Source: Bimastos eiseni (Eukaryota; Annelida; Clitellata; Crassiclitellata; Lumbricidae). Taken from it: DNA of 64,000 bases. This document shows positions 30,168 through 42,707 of the stretch, piece by piece. The position numbers and the translations under genes are program-made. Numbering within the stretch: position 1 is the stretch's first letter; each line of letters begins with the position of its first letter. The stretch spans positions 50,018,842 through 50,082,841 of the forward strand of contig OY365806.1 of NCBI GenBank assembly GCA_959347315.1, in the 5' to 3' direction. The notes under the pieces were generated by a model, which was given only the letters and a program-made list of their open reading frames with translations, had not been told where the DNA came from and ran no database searches.

Positions 30168-30894
30168 CTAAAATTCAGTAAATTTTACTCAGTTTTAGAG
30201 ATCTATAAGGAAACCAATTGACATTAAACCTATTTCAAATACGATCTGAGTGAGATCTTTTGGGGTGTTGTGTGACGAGGTAGAAAAACTGGCTAGTAAC
30301 AGAGATGAATAGCTAAGCTGCACTGCCCAATTTCCAGACCTGCACTGCAAAGCACTGATTAAAATTATATAATTGTATATCTACTCATAATTTGCTTCAA
30401 TCGTTAACAATCATGCATGTTAATTAGTGGTGAGGACTGAGTAGGTGATGTAACTTACTCATACTCAATGATGAAGTATGGGTAGCCAGGCGTCCGTTCC
30501 AATGGATATGGGCAAAAGAATATTGACACCTCTAGTGAAATATAGTTATTAACTCATATTGCACCAAGTTAACTGAATTTGGGAATCTTCTTGGAGTGAT
30601 TAAGTGGAACACTCTCAAATGAAAAAAGTTGGAAACTGAATTACTGATTGATCAACTTACTAAAAGTTTTCACTCCAGAATAAGAACCTGGCTGCGACTG
30701 TTGTCCTACTTTGGCACCTTCTATAAACGACGCTGGTCTTTGGCGCCCACTCATTTCCAATTTTTTTCAGTTGGCAAACCTTCACAGATCAAAACAATCA
30801 CTGAACTTATTGATCACATCGCAATATATCACAGCCACATCAATATACAAATAAGAGCTATTAGTTTACAATGGTGAATGGTGCTCATGACCAG

Positions 30895-30975
30895 TGATCA
30901 CGCCAGTGCCAAGACTGCCTCTGAGTAGATATCTTGAAGGCAATGAAGGAGCACTATATAAATGCTCAACTACAT
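30895..30975 (+). mobile_element. L2-like 3' tail
   Basis: Contains GTAGATATCTTGAAGG followed by AGCACTATATAAATGCTC, a copy of the conserved GCGCTATATAAAT 3' end. Confidence 0.55.
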
Positions 30976-30999
30976 GACCAAGATACACAAAATGGCCAG

Positions 31000-32750
31000 C
31001 ACTCAGATAGTATAGAACACCATGACGACCCAAAGTCCACAGTTTCTGCTCAAATAAGTACTGAGAAGCAAAGTGCATTAATAGTACCATGAAACTGTAA
31101 AACATCAGTCAATATTTAAGTATAAGACAATTGCTATTAGTAACATAAATTGAACTACATTTCGGAAGCAGGAAACAACGGGCATACATGATAATCGAAA
31201 AATGTTGGTAATCAAAGATTCTGATAGTGATAGTGTGTATCCATGGCTTCAACATTTTTACACATCTATGGTTTGATCATATTGTTAACTTGGCCATTGT
31301 CACTACCAGACTGATAAACACATCTACCAATTTGCCAAAAACTTATTTACAGAATCTTCACTTATTGAATGCAGGCACGAGTGCAAAATCTGGGCATGTA
31401 TATATTCATGGAATTGCGAGGGTCGTTTAAGGTCAGGTAAGATTTACATAGTGAGAATCGGTTAGGGTAAGTTTACTGACATCGTGAGGTGTGATCAGGG
31501 TTAGGATTAGTGCTGTCATTAAAAAACATGATACCTTCAGCGCAGCATGCCAAAAGATACCGTACGATACCTGGAAATATATAGTGCAATGGTGCACTTT
31601 GGCCAAAATGTGTTGAGCTCCCATTCTTAAAGGAAATGCACATCAGTTAATCTCTCTGGTTACCATTATACGTCTTTAAACACGATATAATATAATCCAA
31701 ACCGTTAACATTTAATATTGCGTATTATGCCAAAAAGAGCAAGGCGCTGTAGAAAATTTAATACGATTTCACTGTCACGAATCGTAACTATCTTTGAATC
31801 TTAATAAAAATTTATTTGTGAAACTTTGATTTTACATAATTGCGTTGTATTCATATTTCAAATGCGAATACGAATCAGCTAGTCTGTGTGTTTACCTTCA
31901 CACGCCTTAGGTACGATTTAAACTAAAGCAACACTGCAACTTTATGTGATACTTGCAATCATGCACAATATCAAACAGGCTCAACGTATTTAAGAAAATT
32001 TAATATAATTTTACCGTTATGTATTGTAACTATACGTGCAGACTTGACCTACGAATTAAAACGCTGAATTTCAAACAAACGACGTCTCAGGTTAACAAAG
32101 AAGAGATGGTTACATTCGGCTGTAAAATTCAGATTCGTCTGACACTACAATTGTTAGAAAAAAGAACGTAATAAAAGAAAAATACGAACTAAAATGACAA
32201 CGAAATGTAGTTCAATTTTCGTTACTAATGGCCGTCGTCTCATACTTACAATATTGACGTCATCCACGGAGACCAAGGCTGAGCCCCAGACTACGGATCC
32301 CTAGATTTACAATTTAGTTACTCGGTTACAGCACCATCAAGCAACTGTTGACATGGTCATCCAAATGACTGCTAGCATAACCGACAAGCTGCTTATAATT
32401 ATAAATACCTTAATTGCTCGTTTCATCCAGCTTTTTGTTGCGATTTTTAGCATAACACAATATGACGCAACTTTGCAGAGCATCATTGCACTGTAGTTAG
32501 TAGAAACCAATTAAATATTTATCCCGTTTGGCCTTCTTCATTTAGAGCATTTTAGGTTCCACGTTCGGGCGATCTGAACACATTGCCGCTCTCTTTGAGT
32601 CATCCGTGTAAGCTATGTCCGCAAGACTCAGACTGCAGTTGATTTTTTCGTGCTTGTGATATATGTAGCTGCTCTCTGTCTAGTCATTCAGTGAAGGCCA
32701 ATTAATTATAGCTATTGGCCAGCTTAGCTATAATCAGTAATGGCATAATT
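31000..32750. other. GSK3/eIF3f intergenic region, first GSK3 exon not located
   Basis: The divergent interval should contain the GSK3 promoter and first exon. I saw no minus-strand frame resembling the GSK3 N-terminus. A perfect donor (GTAAGTATG) on the minus strand near 32249 could end a non-coding or unusual first exon, but its phase does not fit the next exon. Confidence 0.4.
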
Positions 32751-32756
32751 ATGATC

Positions 32757-32996
32757 GTCGTCTCATCCAGAGTCATCCTTCGAAAGCCTACAAACCAAGC
32801 CGATAAAGCAAACATTCTTCAGTGCTGTAGTGGTGGATTCGCAGAATGAGATGGACGATGTTTCAGTTTCTGTGGACTCGATTGCTACATTCAAGAAGAA
32901 ACTGAGTAAATTTGGCCAAGGGAAAGACGGAAGAAATCTAAGAAATGGCTGTCAAACCGGCGAAATTTTTATCTACGAGATTACAATTATTACGAA
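32757..32996 (+). mobile_element. LINE C-terminal tail, probable
   Basis: One open frame reads FFSAVVVDSQNEMDD, then SVDSIATFKKKLSKFG before a stop. It matches the common LINE ending F(S)xRVVDxWNxLP...SIATFKKRL..F in order and spacing. No clear 3' tail. Confidence 0.5.
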
Positions 32997-33136
32997 ATAA
33001 TTATTATAAGCATAGTCTGCGTTTAAAGTCTTTGTCCCAAACAACCCAGAAGCCTTAGCGACAATTTTTACGCTGCTGTACAGGATTACTATTCTTAGGC
33101 GTACATGTGCCTGTTCTGTTGTACTGTGTAGTGTTG

Positions 33137-33202
33137 ATGAGCAAAAATGTCGTTAAACGTCGTGTGTCATGTTCATCCCGTCGTTTTCTTCAGCATAGTT
33201 GA
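33137..33202 (+). promoter_or_regulatory. Possible overlapping upstream ORF of eIF3f
   Basis: An ATG ten bases before the eIF3f ATG opens a 21-residue frame in a different phase that overlaps the coding start. Its context is weak (T at -3) while the main ATG has A at -3, so leaky scanning is plausible. Whether it is transcribed is unknown. Confidence 0.35.
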
Positions 33203-36200
33203 TTCCTTTGAGCGACGGAATGAGGATGCCAGAAGAGTTATAGGAACTTTGTTGGGTGAGAAATAGATTTTAACGTGTTTTTGTAGTTCAGTGACAGCGT
33301 GACTGTCGGAGCATATGCGCGGTCCTGCTAAAAGCCGAATTTGTATTCTAGCTATGGATCTAATGAAACAAAGCCAAACGCTGGCTTCTTTTTCATGTAG
33401 TTGAACGGTAATTCAGACTATAGAGCACACTTAAAGCTTCAAGAAAATAGCAGGGTTTGATTGTAGATTGATTTCTGGCCAATCTCTGCCTTCTGTGACC
33501 CTCTGGAAACCGGACTCGATCTCCTTCCAATTTTCCCTCGGACAACCCCTATGACTTAACGCAGCGCTCGTAAATAGGCTGGTGCTGTGCGCTTAACTTT
33601 CGAGTGGAGCTTTAGACATTTGGGAGATTTTGATGGCTTACTTATAGTTTCGGCGACCGAAACTTACACATAATATTTTGATCTTTTGGTATGCTGCCAT
33701 TGGTCAGAACAAACTAATTCTGGCACATGATTGACATAAAGGAGTAACCATGATGAATTTTCGTATATGTATAGTAAATACCCTGACCGTGACCCTAAAC
33801 AACCCTCACAACGCCTAACCTGTCTCTAAACGATCCTCGCAATGCTTAACCTGACCCTAACCAACCCTGACGGCGCATAATTATAAAAAATTGAAGGTTT
33901 TTAAGTGCACCTGCGTTAAAGGTTGTGCAGACGTCGCAGAGGTTTCCACGCACGCCTGGCCCAAAATATTATTATGCGTAAGTTGCGGTCCCCGAAACTA
34001 TAAGTAAGCCATTATGATTGCAAATCTTAAATTGTGCCATGATAACCTCAGTGTTTAAGTATGGATAGTTTTAATAATTTGCTTCAAATTCTGTGCAGGT
34101 ACCATCGAGAAAGGCAATATAGAAGTGACAAACTGCTTCACAGTTCCACACAATGAGTCGGAGGATGAGGTAAAATGTTAATTCTAATATTGTTGTGCTT
34201 TTTAAACAGTTTGTGCAGTTAAACTGATGTGATCAATACCACAGGCAGTTGAATAGTAAAATGGCACAGAGAACATTGCATAGGTTTGATACCTGCTGGC
34301 CCCATTAGTTTGATTCAGCCTTCAGCAGCAGCTGAATGGACTTGCACCATACATAGATGAAATCGACTTGTTTAACATGTGATCATATTGCTACTATTTC
34401 ATGTAATCGTACTTCGGTTTGTCATGTTGAACTCGGTACACAAATATGATCGTTGTTATTAGAAGAGGAATTTGTTAAAATTAGTGATTATTGTTATGTG
34501 AAGACTTGCATGATCTTGGTATGGTTGTGTTTCAATGGGAATATAACTCTTGCCTTATTATGGTTGACTCTAATTAATAAGATTACCCTAATTTCTGCTG
34601 TTACAAACATGGTGATCAAAATTAAGGTAGAATATTTCACGATAAAAAATTAGAATTTTGTGCTTTGTTGTTTGTGTAGGTAGCCATTGATATTGACTTT
34701 GCCAAGAATATGTATGACTTGCATAAGAAGGTCAATGTGGCTGAAGTTATTGTTGGATGGTAAGCACTTAGTTCTAAGTATTTAACCATTTTACTGTAAC
34801 TCAATTTGCATCAAATTTGAAAATGAACATATTTGCATCACATTTTGACTAGGAATGTAATGAAACTCTCTCATGGAAGACTTGTTTTGGTTGCTTCTTA
34901 ACGACAAGTATGTACTGAAATGTGTGGAAAAACAATGCAGCTCATTGTAAAATGGTTAAACTACACAAAAATTTCAATTGTATAGTATTTTTTTATCAGG
35001 CCTGTCTAGAAAGGGGCAAATGCCCTGGGCCCAGCGATTTTTTATGATGTGAACGTCTCTGGTAGCAAATTCAGACAATACAATCTCTTTCTTCTTTTAA
35101 CAAACATACCATTTTCTCCTCAGACTAGCCACATTTACAAAATGCAACTTTGGCCTAGAGCGGTTGCCAGTTAGCAGCCAGCAGGGACGACATAGTTTCC
35201 CAGGGTAATTAAGCAAATGCTGTGACTCACTCTGCACAAAAGCAATGGGCTTTGGACATTATCCCACAGGTTTTAGGAGCTGAGTGGTCAGAAGCAGCTA
35301 CACGCTATGGGAACAAATTACGCTTAACCCGATAACGGGTTAAAGACTGAAAGTAATATTAGAAAATGAAAAATGTGATGTTTAATATCGGTGCCGATTA
35401 TCATTACCGATACCTGATACCGCCGATATCTGTGATAATTGGCCCGATTATGAGTATGGCCGATTAATCAGCATATCCTTAATTCTGTGGCATTTAGGAA
35501 TGAACCAATTGTCCATTTCCTGACTAGTAGCGAGTTTTATGAGTTGTGCTATACCGAGTCTGAGTTTTGAATATTTAAGAAAGTCTCATTCTCTTTATCT
35601 TGAGTTTGGCAGTTTATACAATTTTGTGAATAGAGTGAATAGAAGAGTGCTACGGAACTCTGCTGAGCCGAGTTTCAGTTCATCCCTACTCATTATGCAT
35701 TGTAAATGAATGAGTTTTTAATTTGAATTGGGTAATTTGCTTACTTACTCAGAAACGATGGATGGCTCAATTAGTCTAGCATTTTAATCCTTGATCTCTG
35801 GGTTAAGTTGATTCGCCCATTTGAATGCTTGGTCAACAGTCGAGTATTCTGACCACCCCGCTGTCGCACCATTGTTTCATTTATTTTGTAAACCTTTCTT
35901 TTAATTTGAGTCTTGTTGCTTTTCGAAGGTACTCTACTGGTTCAGATGTCACAGAACATTCTGTTCTCATTCACGAATATTATGCTCGTGAATGCAAGAA
36001 TCCAGTCCATCTGACGGTCGACACGTCACTGAAAAATGCTCGAATGGCCATGAAAGCTTTTGTCAGGTACGACCGCCTGTCACAGAAATATTCTTTTCTG
36101 GAAGAGGCATTTTATAAATGTGTGCAAATGAATTTCAAGAATGCTAATTTCAAATCGTGCTGATTGTAATGCATCGTTTGCAGTGTCAGTGATGCTGAAA

Positions 36201-39125
36201 GCCACAATTCATTGTATTTCTCTATGTATTCCTACTGTATGGCAGGTACTGATTTGGAGCCACTTTACACTTGGATCTGCTTAGTAGTTGGCTGCCTGAG
36301 GAATCTCTTCAGTATAAACTGGAAGGAGGAGGAGCTATAAAAATAGTTGGTTACTGACTTCATGACCATGAACCATGCAAAATAAATGCTCTGGTCAGTC
36401 CATACCTAGTTTCTAGAGTAACGCTTCATGTAGTTTTTAAACATATTACTGATCAGAGGATGTCACTCATCTATAGATGGATATCCAGATAATGAGACTT
36501 GAATGTTTAGATGAGTATCTGGAGACTGAGACTTGAATGCATTTTGTGTAGTTCACAGATGGGAGTTCCAGGAAAGACGACTGGAACGATGTTCATCCCT
36601 GTTCCACTTGAGGCTGTCTCTCACGACCCAGAGCGTGTTGGAGGTAAAGCATCTCGAAGAATCACTTTGCCTTTTTCAACTGTACCATGTAACTTGCTGC
36701 ATAGAGGTTGTATTTTAATGTGGCTATACTGTACTGAACATTTTGTGTGTGTACATATATATACATCTGTTTATTTGTTTCTAACACCTTTTGAGATCTT
36801 CATAAAATTACCATGGTGTTTTTAGTGGTGTGATTGATCATGTTTGACACCAGACAGGCTGCAATGCGTTAATTCTCATGATTAATATTAACCCAATATT
36901 TTCCAGTTTTCTTGGACAAGTTGTGATAAATTTGATTTACAATAGTGTCTAGTGACTAGATCGCACATTTTAAAACACCTGAAAACGGGTCTGTTGTAAT
37001 GGAACTTAGTCTGGAGGGATTTGTGAATAGATATAAGATATATTTACTGGAATGAATGTACATATTTACTGATTGAATGAATGAATCAAAAAGTTGAATG
37101 AATGAATGTACCATTGGTACAGAGTCGTGCTGATACATAAGGTTTGACTGGATCAAATGAAAATCAGATTCTTCCATATATGGGATTATTAGTGGTTGAA
37201 TTTGAGTTATGGAAGCACATATGATGCTATGTTTGCATTTTGTGTTTGCATTTGTTCTATATATGCTGTGTTTGGTTTGTGTTTGTTTTGACCAGTTGAC
37301 TTCCTTCAGTTGACCAAGGAGAGACCAAAGCGAGTTGTTGGGCTTGTCAACGACCTTCAACAGGTCAACTCAACCTGTCTGCATATGCAGAGCTTGCTGA
37401 CTAAACTCGAAGAGTATGTTGAGGGCGTCATTGTAAGTTCGTTTCATCCTTCTGTCTCTGACTAATTCTTTGAAGTCATAGACTTTGAGAAGTGAGCAGG
37501 AAAAAATGTAAACTACGAAAAATCTTTAATGTTTATAGAGAATAACATTTCATTTTTTGTGATCATGAGTAATTTATATTTAATTATATTTAAGTAATTT
37601 TGTTGTATAGTTGTTGTACTTTATTTTTATCATTTTTGAAGATGGTCTCACTGGTGTAAGCCTTTTGATAGCATTGGCCCATTGGGTGACTTGTGGTTTT
37701 GTTAGGCTGGCCGAATACAGGCTGACAGCTCAACCGGTCGATTGTTGATGGAGTTGGTCAATGCTGTTCCAAAGATCAGTCCAGAGGACTTTGAAGAATT
37801 GATCAACACTAACATGAAGGTACAGCAATGATTTGAAATGAACTTCTTCTACTTCTTAGGTGCTCTATCCTTATGAGCAAGGATTATTCAGCTAGTGATG
37901 CTATTCCTTTGGTTTTTGTAGTCCATTCTCACTCGCTCCTTTGTCTTCCAGTCCGACTGTGAAGACAGATCCAGGAATGCAATTGTGCCATTCTCCACCA
38001 TATCCTCTTTGTCATCATTCAGTTGGAAGCATAGTCTCCCTTCCTTCTCTCCCTTCCTTCTCTCCCTTCCTTCTCTCCCTTCCTTCTCTCCCTTCCTTCT
38101 CTCCCTTCCTTCTCTCCCTTCCTTGTCGACTTCTAACGGCCAAATTATCTGGCTGGGTGGCGGTAGGTGGCTGGCGAACATTGACTTGTTCGCTGAGGTC
38201 TTCCCGTGTATCACCTTCCTGGATTTTTTTGGGACTAGGGACCATATTGGATGGAGCTTAACTTTTGTTTCCACATTTATAAATCAGTTCACCCATACCT
38301 GCTATTACCAGTTTTACCAGTTACACACTTTTCCTGTTCCTTTTCTTAGGTGAGTGCAGCCAATCGTATCCATGCATTTGTAACCAGCAGATTCGACCAC
38401 TACTGCTCAATCTTGGTGGTTTTATGCCATGCTCTTATCGTCTGCATAGACCAGGTTCTCTTATCTGCTGCTCATCTTGAAGTTGGGCACATTCCTAACT
38501 ATACCTCTGTCTCAGCCTATATGCTTGACATGCAGCACTCCAGTCATGCAGCATATCTCCTAAAGGATGACTATGCTGGAATGGCAGTGCTTTCTTAGTA
38601 GCACCCCAGAATACCTGCATGGACTCTGTCTTGGCAGCATGTTTGAGATTAGCTAAATGGATCAATCTCTTAGTATGTTTCTTGAAGAGGCAAACTACAT
38701 ATTCTTGAAATGAATGAAAGTTGCTGCACTTGCTGTCATTTACATCAAATCCTCCAACATTGTATCATATCTGGTTATTTATATAGCACTTCTTACAGTG
38801 CTCGCTATTTAGAAGCGCTCTCAGTGCGACACCCCAAGGAAATAAGAAAGTGTTCAGGTAATGAAGGGATGAGGGTGGGAGCCCAATTACAAGCTTACTA
38901 CAGATAATGGGGGGGACCTCCATTCCAGATGAATGGGTCCACGATAGCAAAGGCCGATATATCGCACTTGGAGCCGTTTTTGTTGGTATGATGATTAGTT
39001 TTCTTTGCATTTGATTGATAATTGTGGTTTTGGATTGTCTTTCCAAGGATCTGTTGATGGTGGTCTACCTGAGTAACCTTGCTAAGACGCAGCTCATTGT
39101 AAATGAGAACTTGAACCTCCTTTAG
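33147..39125 (+). CDS. EIF3F: Eukaryotic translation initiation factor 3 subunit F
   Basis: Eight exons: 33147-33255, 34099-34169, 34680-34759, 35929-36066, 36552-36643, 37296-37432, 37706-37819 and 39048-39125. All have GT-AG borders and continuous phase, giving 272 residues. It starts [19 protein letters not shown] and includes [63 protein letters not shown] and the ending [16 protein letters not shown]. This is the MPN domain plus C-terminal helices of eIF3f. The protein works in the eIF3 complex that prepares the 40S ribosome for initiation. The length equals the human core without its Ala/Pro-rich N-terminal extension. The MPN metal-binding HxH is absent, as usual for this subunit. The gene is divergent from GSK3 and convergent with the ion-pump gene. 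Introns carry a palindromic element, hAT and LINE fragments and a minisatellite. Confidence 0.96.
33633..34012. mobile_element. Palindromic element with about 50-bp inverted ends in eIF3f intron 1
   Basis: ATGGCTTACTTATAGTTTCG at 33633 is matched by its complement ending at 34012; the similarity continues through CATAATATTTTG on both sides. Length 380 bp, no coding. The interior includes degenerate CCCTGACC/CCCTAACC units (33780-33870). No clear target duplication. Confidence 0.7.
35375..35482. mobile_element. Fragment of the ATCGGC-rich hAT family
   Basis: Several ATCGG/CCGAT motifs end in GGCCGATTAATCAGCATATC, which corresponds to the left terminus of the element at 20017. Truncated; in eIF3f intron 3. 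Confidence 0.6.
38037..38124. repeat. 13-bp minisatellite in eIF3f intron 7
   Basis: About seven copies of TTCCTTCTCTCCC, strictly pyrimidine on the transcribed-sense strand. Confidence 0.93.
38350..38640 (+). mobile_element. L2/CR1-like LINE relic in eIF3f intron 7
   Basis: A frame reads [16 protein letters not shown] followed by a LLSAAHL block, matching the LINE motif HAFVTSRLDYCNSLL...VQNSAARL. After it, 38635-38664 (GCATGTTTGAGATTAGC...) is repeated almost exactly at 41766-41795. Confidence 0.65.
38770..38835 (-). mobile_element. L2-like 3' tail, minus orientation
   Basis: ATTTATATAGCACTTCTTAC is the complement of the GCGCTATATAAAT tail. Confidence 0.5.
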
Positions 39126-39293
39126 GCCTCAGAGCACAAGAGAACAACTTCTAGGAAACGAATTGGTTGTTTGCACTACAACGCTTCTGGAAAAGGACTC
39201 TAAGAACCAGAGATCGAGGTTGACAATATTTACTATAAAATGGACAATTTGACAATGAATGGACATTTTCCATCTGTTCAGATTTTTGGTCGA

Positions 39294-39299
39294 AATAAA
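39294..39299 (+). terminator. Candidate polyadenylation signal for eIF3f
   Basis: AATAAA about 170 bases after the stop codon, the first perfect signal in that direction. Confidence 0.4.
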
Positions 39300-39639
39300 A
39301 AGGCTTGTCTCAAACAGATTTTGTCTAAAAGTTTCTTGTCTAAAAATATTAAACTGCAGTGTACATTATTTAATTTCGGTTGGTACGTATGTAAAGGACA
39401 TCCACCAAAGCGGACTTCTTTGACCCCTTCCCAGCCATCTCAGTCCTCATTTGCTATGCTCCCAACAGTTACAATGCCTGGATCCGGCTACATTTTTAAT
39501 TGTGCAGGGCCAACTTCAATTAGATCTAACATTGAGCATGCTCTACAGCTGGAATTGAGAGCTTCAGGTTGTGTTTAAATTTGGATAAGTGAATGTATCA
39601 AGCTTTGATGTTGGTGTTTGGGTTCTTTTCCCCAGTCCC

Positions 39640-39770
39640 TCTGCGATTTAGCTACTTTTATTTCATCAATCCCATTTCCATTTATGTATATTTGTTTCGT
39701 CAATCCCGCTTCCATTTAGGTGTTTCTTTTCGTCAATCCTGCTTCCATTTAGATATACTAAAATAATTCA
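39640..39770. repeat. Tandem repeat with TTCGTCAATCCNGCTTCCAT units
   Basis: Three to four units of about 38 bp, each containing TCGTCAATCC, GCTTCCATTTA and a T-rich spacer. Related units flank the LINE at 0.4-1.4 kb. Confidence 0.75.
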
Positions 39771-39799
39771 AAACAAGTGACCTGCGTGCTTTTGTCGAC

Positions 39800-41750
39800 G
39801 CGGTATTTGCCGATGCTGAAACCCAAGATCACCAACGTTTGGATTTGGCAGAACTACGTATTTGGATGACCCCCCTCCCTCGAAACATTCTGGACAGCCA
39901 AGGAGTTAGAAGATGTGGGTACGCTGAAACGAACAAGTCTTAAGTTTAGACGTGAAGGAAAGTTAGGAGCCAATAGAATGTACAGAATTTGGGATGATCA
40001 ATTCCAAGGCACCAAAACAGACACTGAATACCAAAATCATTACATTCATTGCAAGTATTTATATAGTGCTTCTATAACGGGACAACTGATAGGCACTCAT
40101 TACCCAATGCTTTTCAACAGAATGCACTATTCCATCATTTTCAAATGATCAAAGACAAATGAAGCAAGTTAAACCAGTCTGCACAACTATGCAAACTGCA
40201 ATTATTAAAAGATCTTTCCCGGCAAATGCACATGTAGTCTACTGTGGCAATACAATCGTCTTTTCTATCTCCTTTTGTTATGATGCAGTCAATACATTTA
40301 GCTAGAACTTAATCCCCTCACCTCTAGAGACTGATTTATCGATTTGCACGCATGTTACTTATCCCTGAGAAACCAACATATCAATTTTGCCACCCATGTT
40401 GCCTGGGAGCTCAAGGTCAGATTAATATTGCACAGGGAATTCAGAGGCAGAAGGTTATGCAACACAATTTATAACAAAACCCCTTTTAACAACTTCATAG
40501 CAATATGTATAGCTTCAATACAATTGAAGTCCATGCAGCTTAACAATGTACCAGCCAGTGTAAGTGCTCTGTCATGAAGGTCAAGATAAACTAGCAGCTT
40601 TTAGCACCAATTGAAGAGGTGACAAGCATGGACAATAATAAGTAGCTAGTAATCTATTCAATAGCAAACCAGAGCAATGGAAGAGCATGCATGGACCATA
40701 CTAAAAGTAGAAAGTGGATGAGGGAACAGCAAAGATGTCACAAGTTATGAAAACTAGACAGGTTATTACAACCATAGCAAAACGTTCTCAAGATCACTCA
40801 AACCCTAAGTGTTGTCATCCCTGTGAAGTGTTAGCGACTTCATTTTCTTAGCCTTCTACATAGGAGGATTGGCTGCATGGTCCTTAACAATGTAACATCA
40901 GTTTCGGTCATTCAAAAAACTATATATGATGTCAACATAGCTACTCAGAGGCACTCCCAGATCAACTGCAGCTGAAAAGGACCGGTTTCAGAGAGGTGTC
41001 ATATGCGATGGGGTTACTTGATTTTTGCTAAGAATTATAGAAATCTTGAAAATCTTCCAACTCAGATGAAATTTTAATCTGGAAAAGTTGTTTACAACTA
41101 AATTGACAATCACACATGTATAATTTTATAGCATATCAAAGCTCAGTCATTTTTTTAAACCACTTATTACATGCAACTGAATTGTCACAATTGTTTGTGG
41201 ATCAGATTGTTATTATCACTATTTCTTGGATATTAATAAAGTTTAATAATAAGACAAAATTATGATTGAAAATAAACCAGATCTCCTCAATGATAAAAAT
41301 TAGCAGTTGTTACTCAAGTATTTCTGCTCAGCACAGACCTAAAAAACAGATCTTTTAATTTTCAGTAATGAAACAGCCCCGGTCTCATTCAAAATATCAG
41401 ATCTTTTAATCAGTGGAGTTCAAACAATAATTACAAAGATCAGATCACATTTAAGACAAACAGTGCAATCAAAAACCATTTAACACCTGACCTTCCACAA
41501 TAAAATTAAATAGTGGTCACTACACTTCAAGATGGCTGCCTGAAAACCAACTGATCAGCACCTAAATCATTAGAGTTTCTACAAAATATGCTTTCAATTA
41601 CAAATTTCGGCAGTAGCAAGGAAAGCAAGGCTTGTTAACAACCTCTATCCATTGCACAGTAGACCATCTCCAAGGTCTTCACATACCTCAAAGCATGTGT
41701 TGTAATAAACTTGCTGTAATTCTTGTTAAAGTGGTTCATTCATCTTTTTC
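39800..41750. other. Intergenic between convergent genes, one L2-like tail near 40050-40100
   Basis: Only ATTTATATAGTGCTTC near 40057 (a degraded L2-like tail) was recognised. The rest is AT-rich and non-coding by eye. Confidence 0.45.
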
Positions 41751-41759
41751 CATAATTCA

Positions 41760-42230
41760 TTCGCAGCATGTTTGAGATTAGCTAAATGGATCAACTCCGG
41801 TGTGGAAATTCATCCCCTTAATACATGATGCAATACCTTACATGGACCTCATCAGTAAAGTTATATGCTTGGCATGGTCTTAGGCAAAGATCTTTTGGCC
41901 ACAGCGCAAAAACATGTCCTGCTATAAGGTACCTCATTGATAAAATAATTATATAAGATTTAGAGCAGAACTTTAAATAACATATAGTTTGGACATGGTG
42001 TTTGAAAATTGGTGGTCATTTTTCTAACAGTCAGATATGCAAGATCACCTTCATTTCATCTTTGGGATCAGAATCAGATCTCTTGTGCCTCATATGTCTT
42101 AATCTTGCTTGCTAAAGTTGTAGTTTCCAGTGCACTTGACTACTGTAACTTGCTTGTATTGATACATGTATCCCCAGTTTTCAGGCACACAAGTTCATTG
42201 ACAAGAAAGATGCTCAAGAAATAACCATGG
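41760..42230 (+). mobile_element. LINE relic
   Basis: The plus strand reads LLAKVVVSSALDYCNLLV near 42100, the LINE block L..AFV.SRLDYCNSLL. A short stretch at 41766-41795 repeats 38635-38664. Strongly decayed. Confidence 0.5.
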
Positions 42231-42707
42231 TTTCTAAGTGGGAAATATAATAATTGCTCGTTGCATAACACTGAGTCAACTAAGATAAAGGCTGGTCTCT
42301 TTCTTAGATTAGCATCGTGACAAAGACTATCTGGCACAAATATAATGGAGGAAACATATGAGTTGGTGCAAATATTGAATAAGCTGCTGGAGAACAACGT
42401 TGTATAAATTTGTTGTTTTTAACATGACTCCAAGGACTCTGCAACATCACTGCCAACATGCAGTACCATTCAACATTCAGTGATCACTATCTGACTGCAC
42501 TCACATAGCAGCAGCGTTTCTACCATTAAACATGGATGCTAACTTATTTTATCTCCTCAAAGTATTATGTAGCTCATTACCGAACCTCATGTGATACAAA
42601 AACAGTTTTTCACATACTATACAAAAGCATCATGGACACATTCCTGACAATCAATCGAGTGCTAGCTAAAGTCTCGCTTATTTCAACCAGCGCATGGTTT
42701 CTTGGTG

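Noticed and set aside
32240..32330. Minus-strand GTAAGT as donor of the GSK3 first coding exon
   Set aside because: No upstream frame resembles the GSK3 N-terminus and the phase-1 reading has a stop just before the donor; kept only as a possible non-coding exon.
37888..38353. Frames of about 100 codons ([10 protein letters not shown] and [10 protein letters not shown])
   Set aside because: Translation of the 13-bp pyrimidine minisatellite in eIF3f intron 7.
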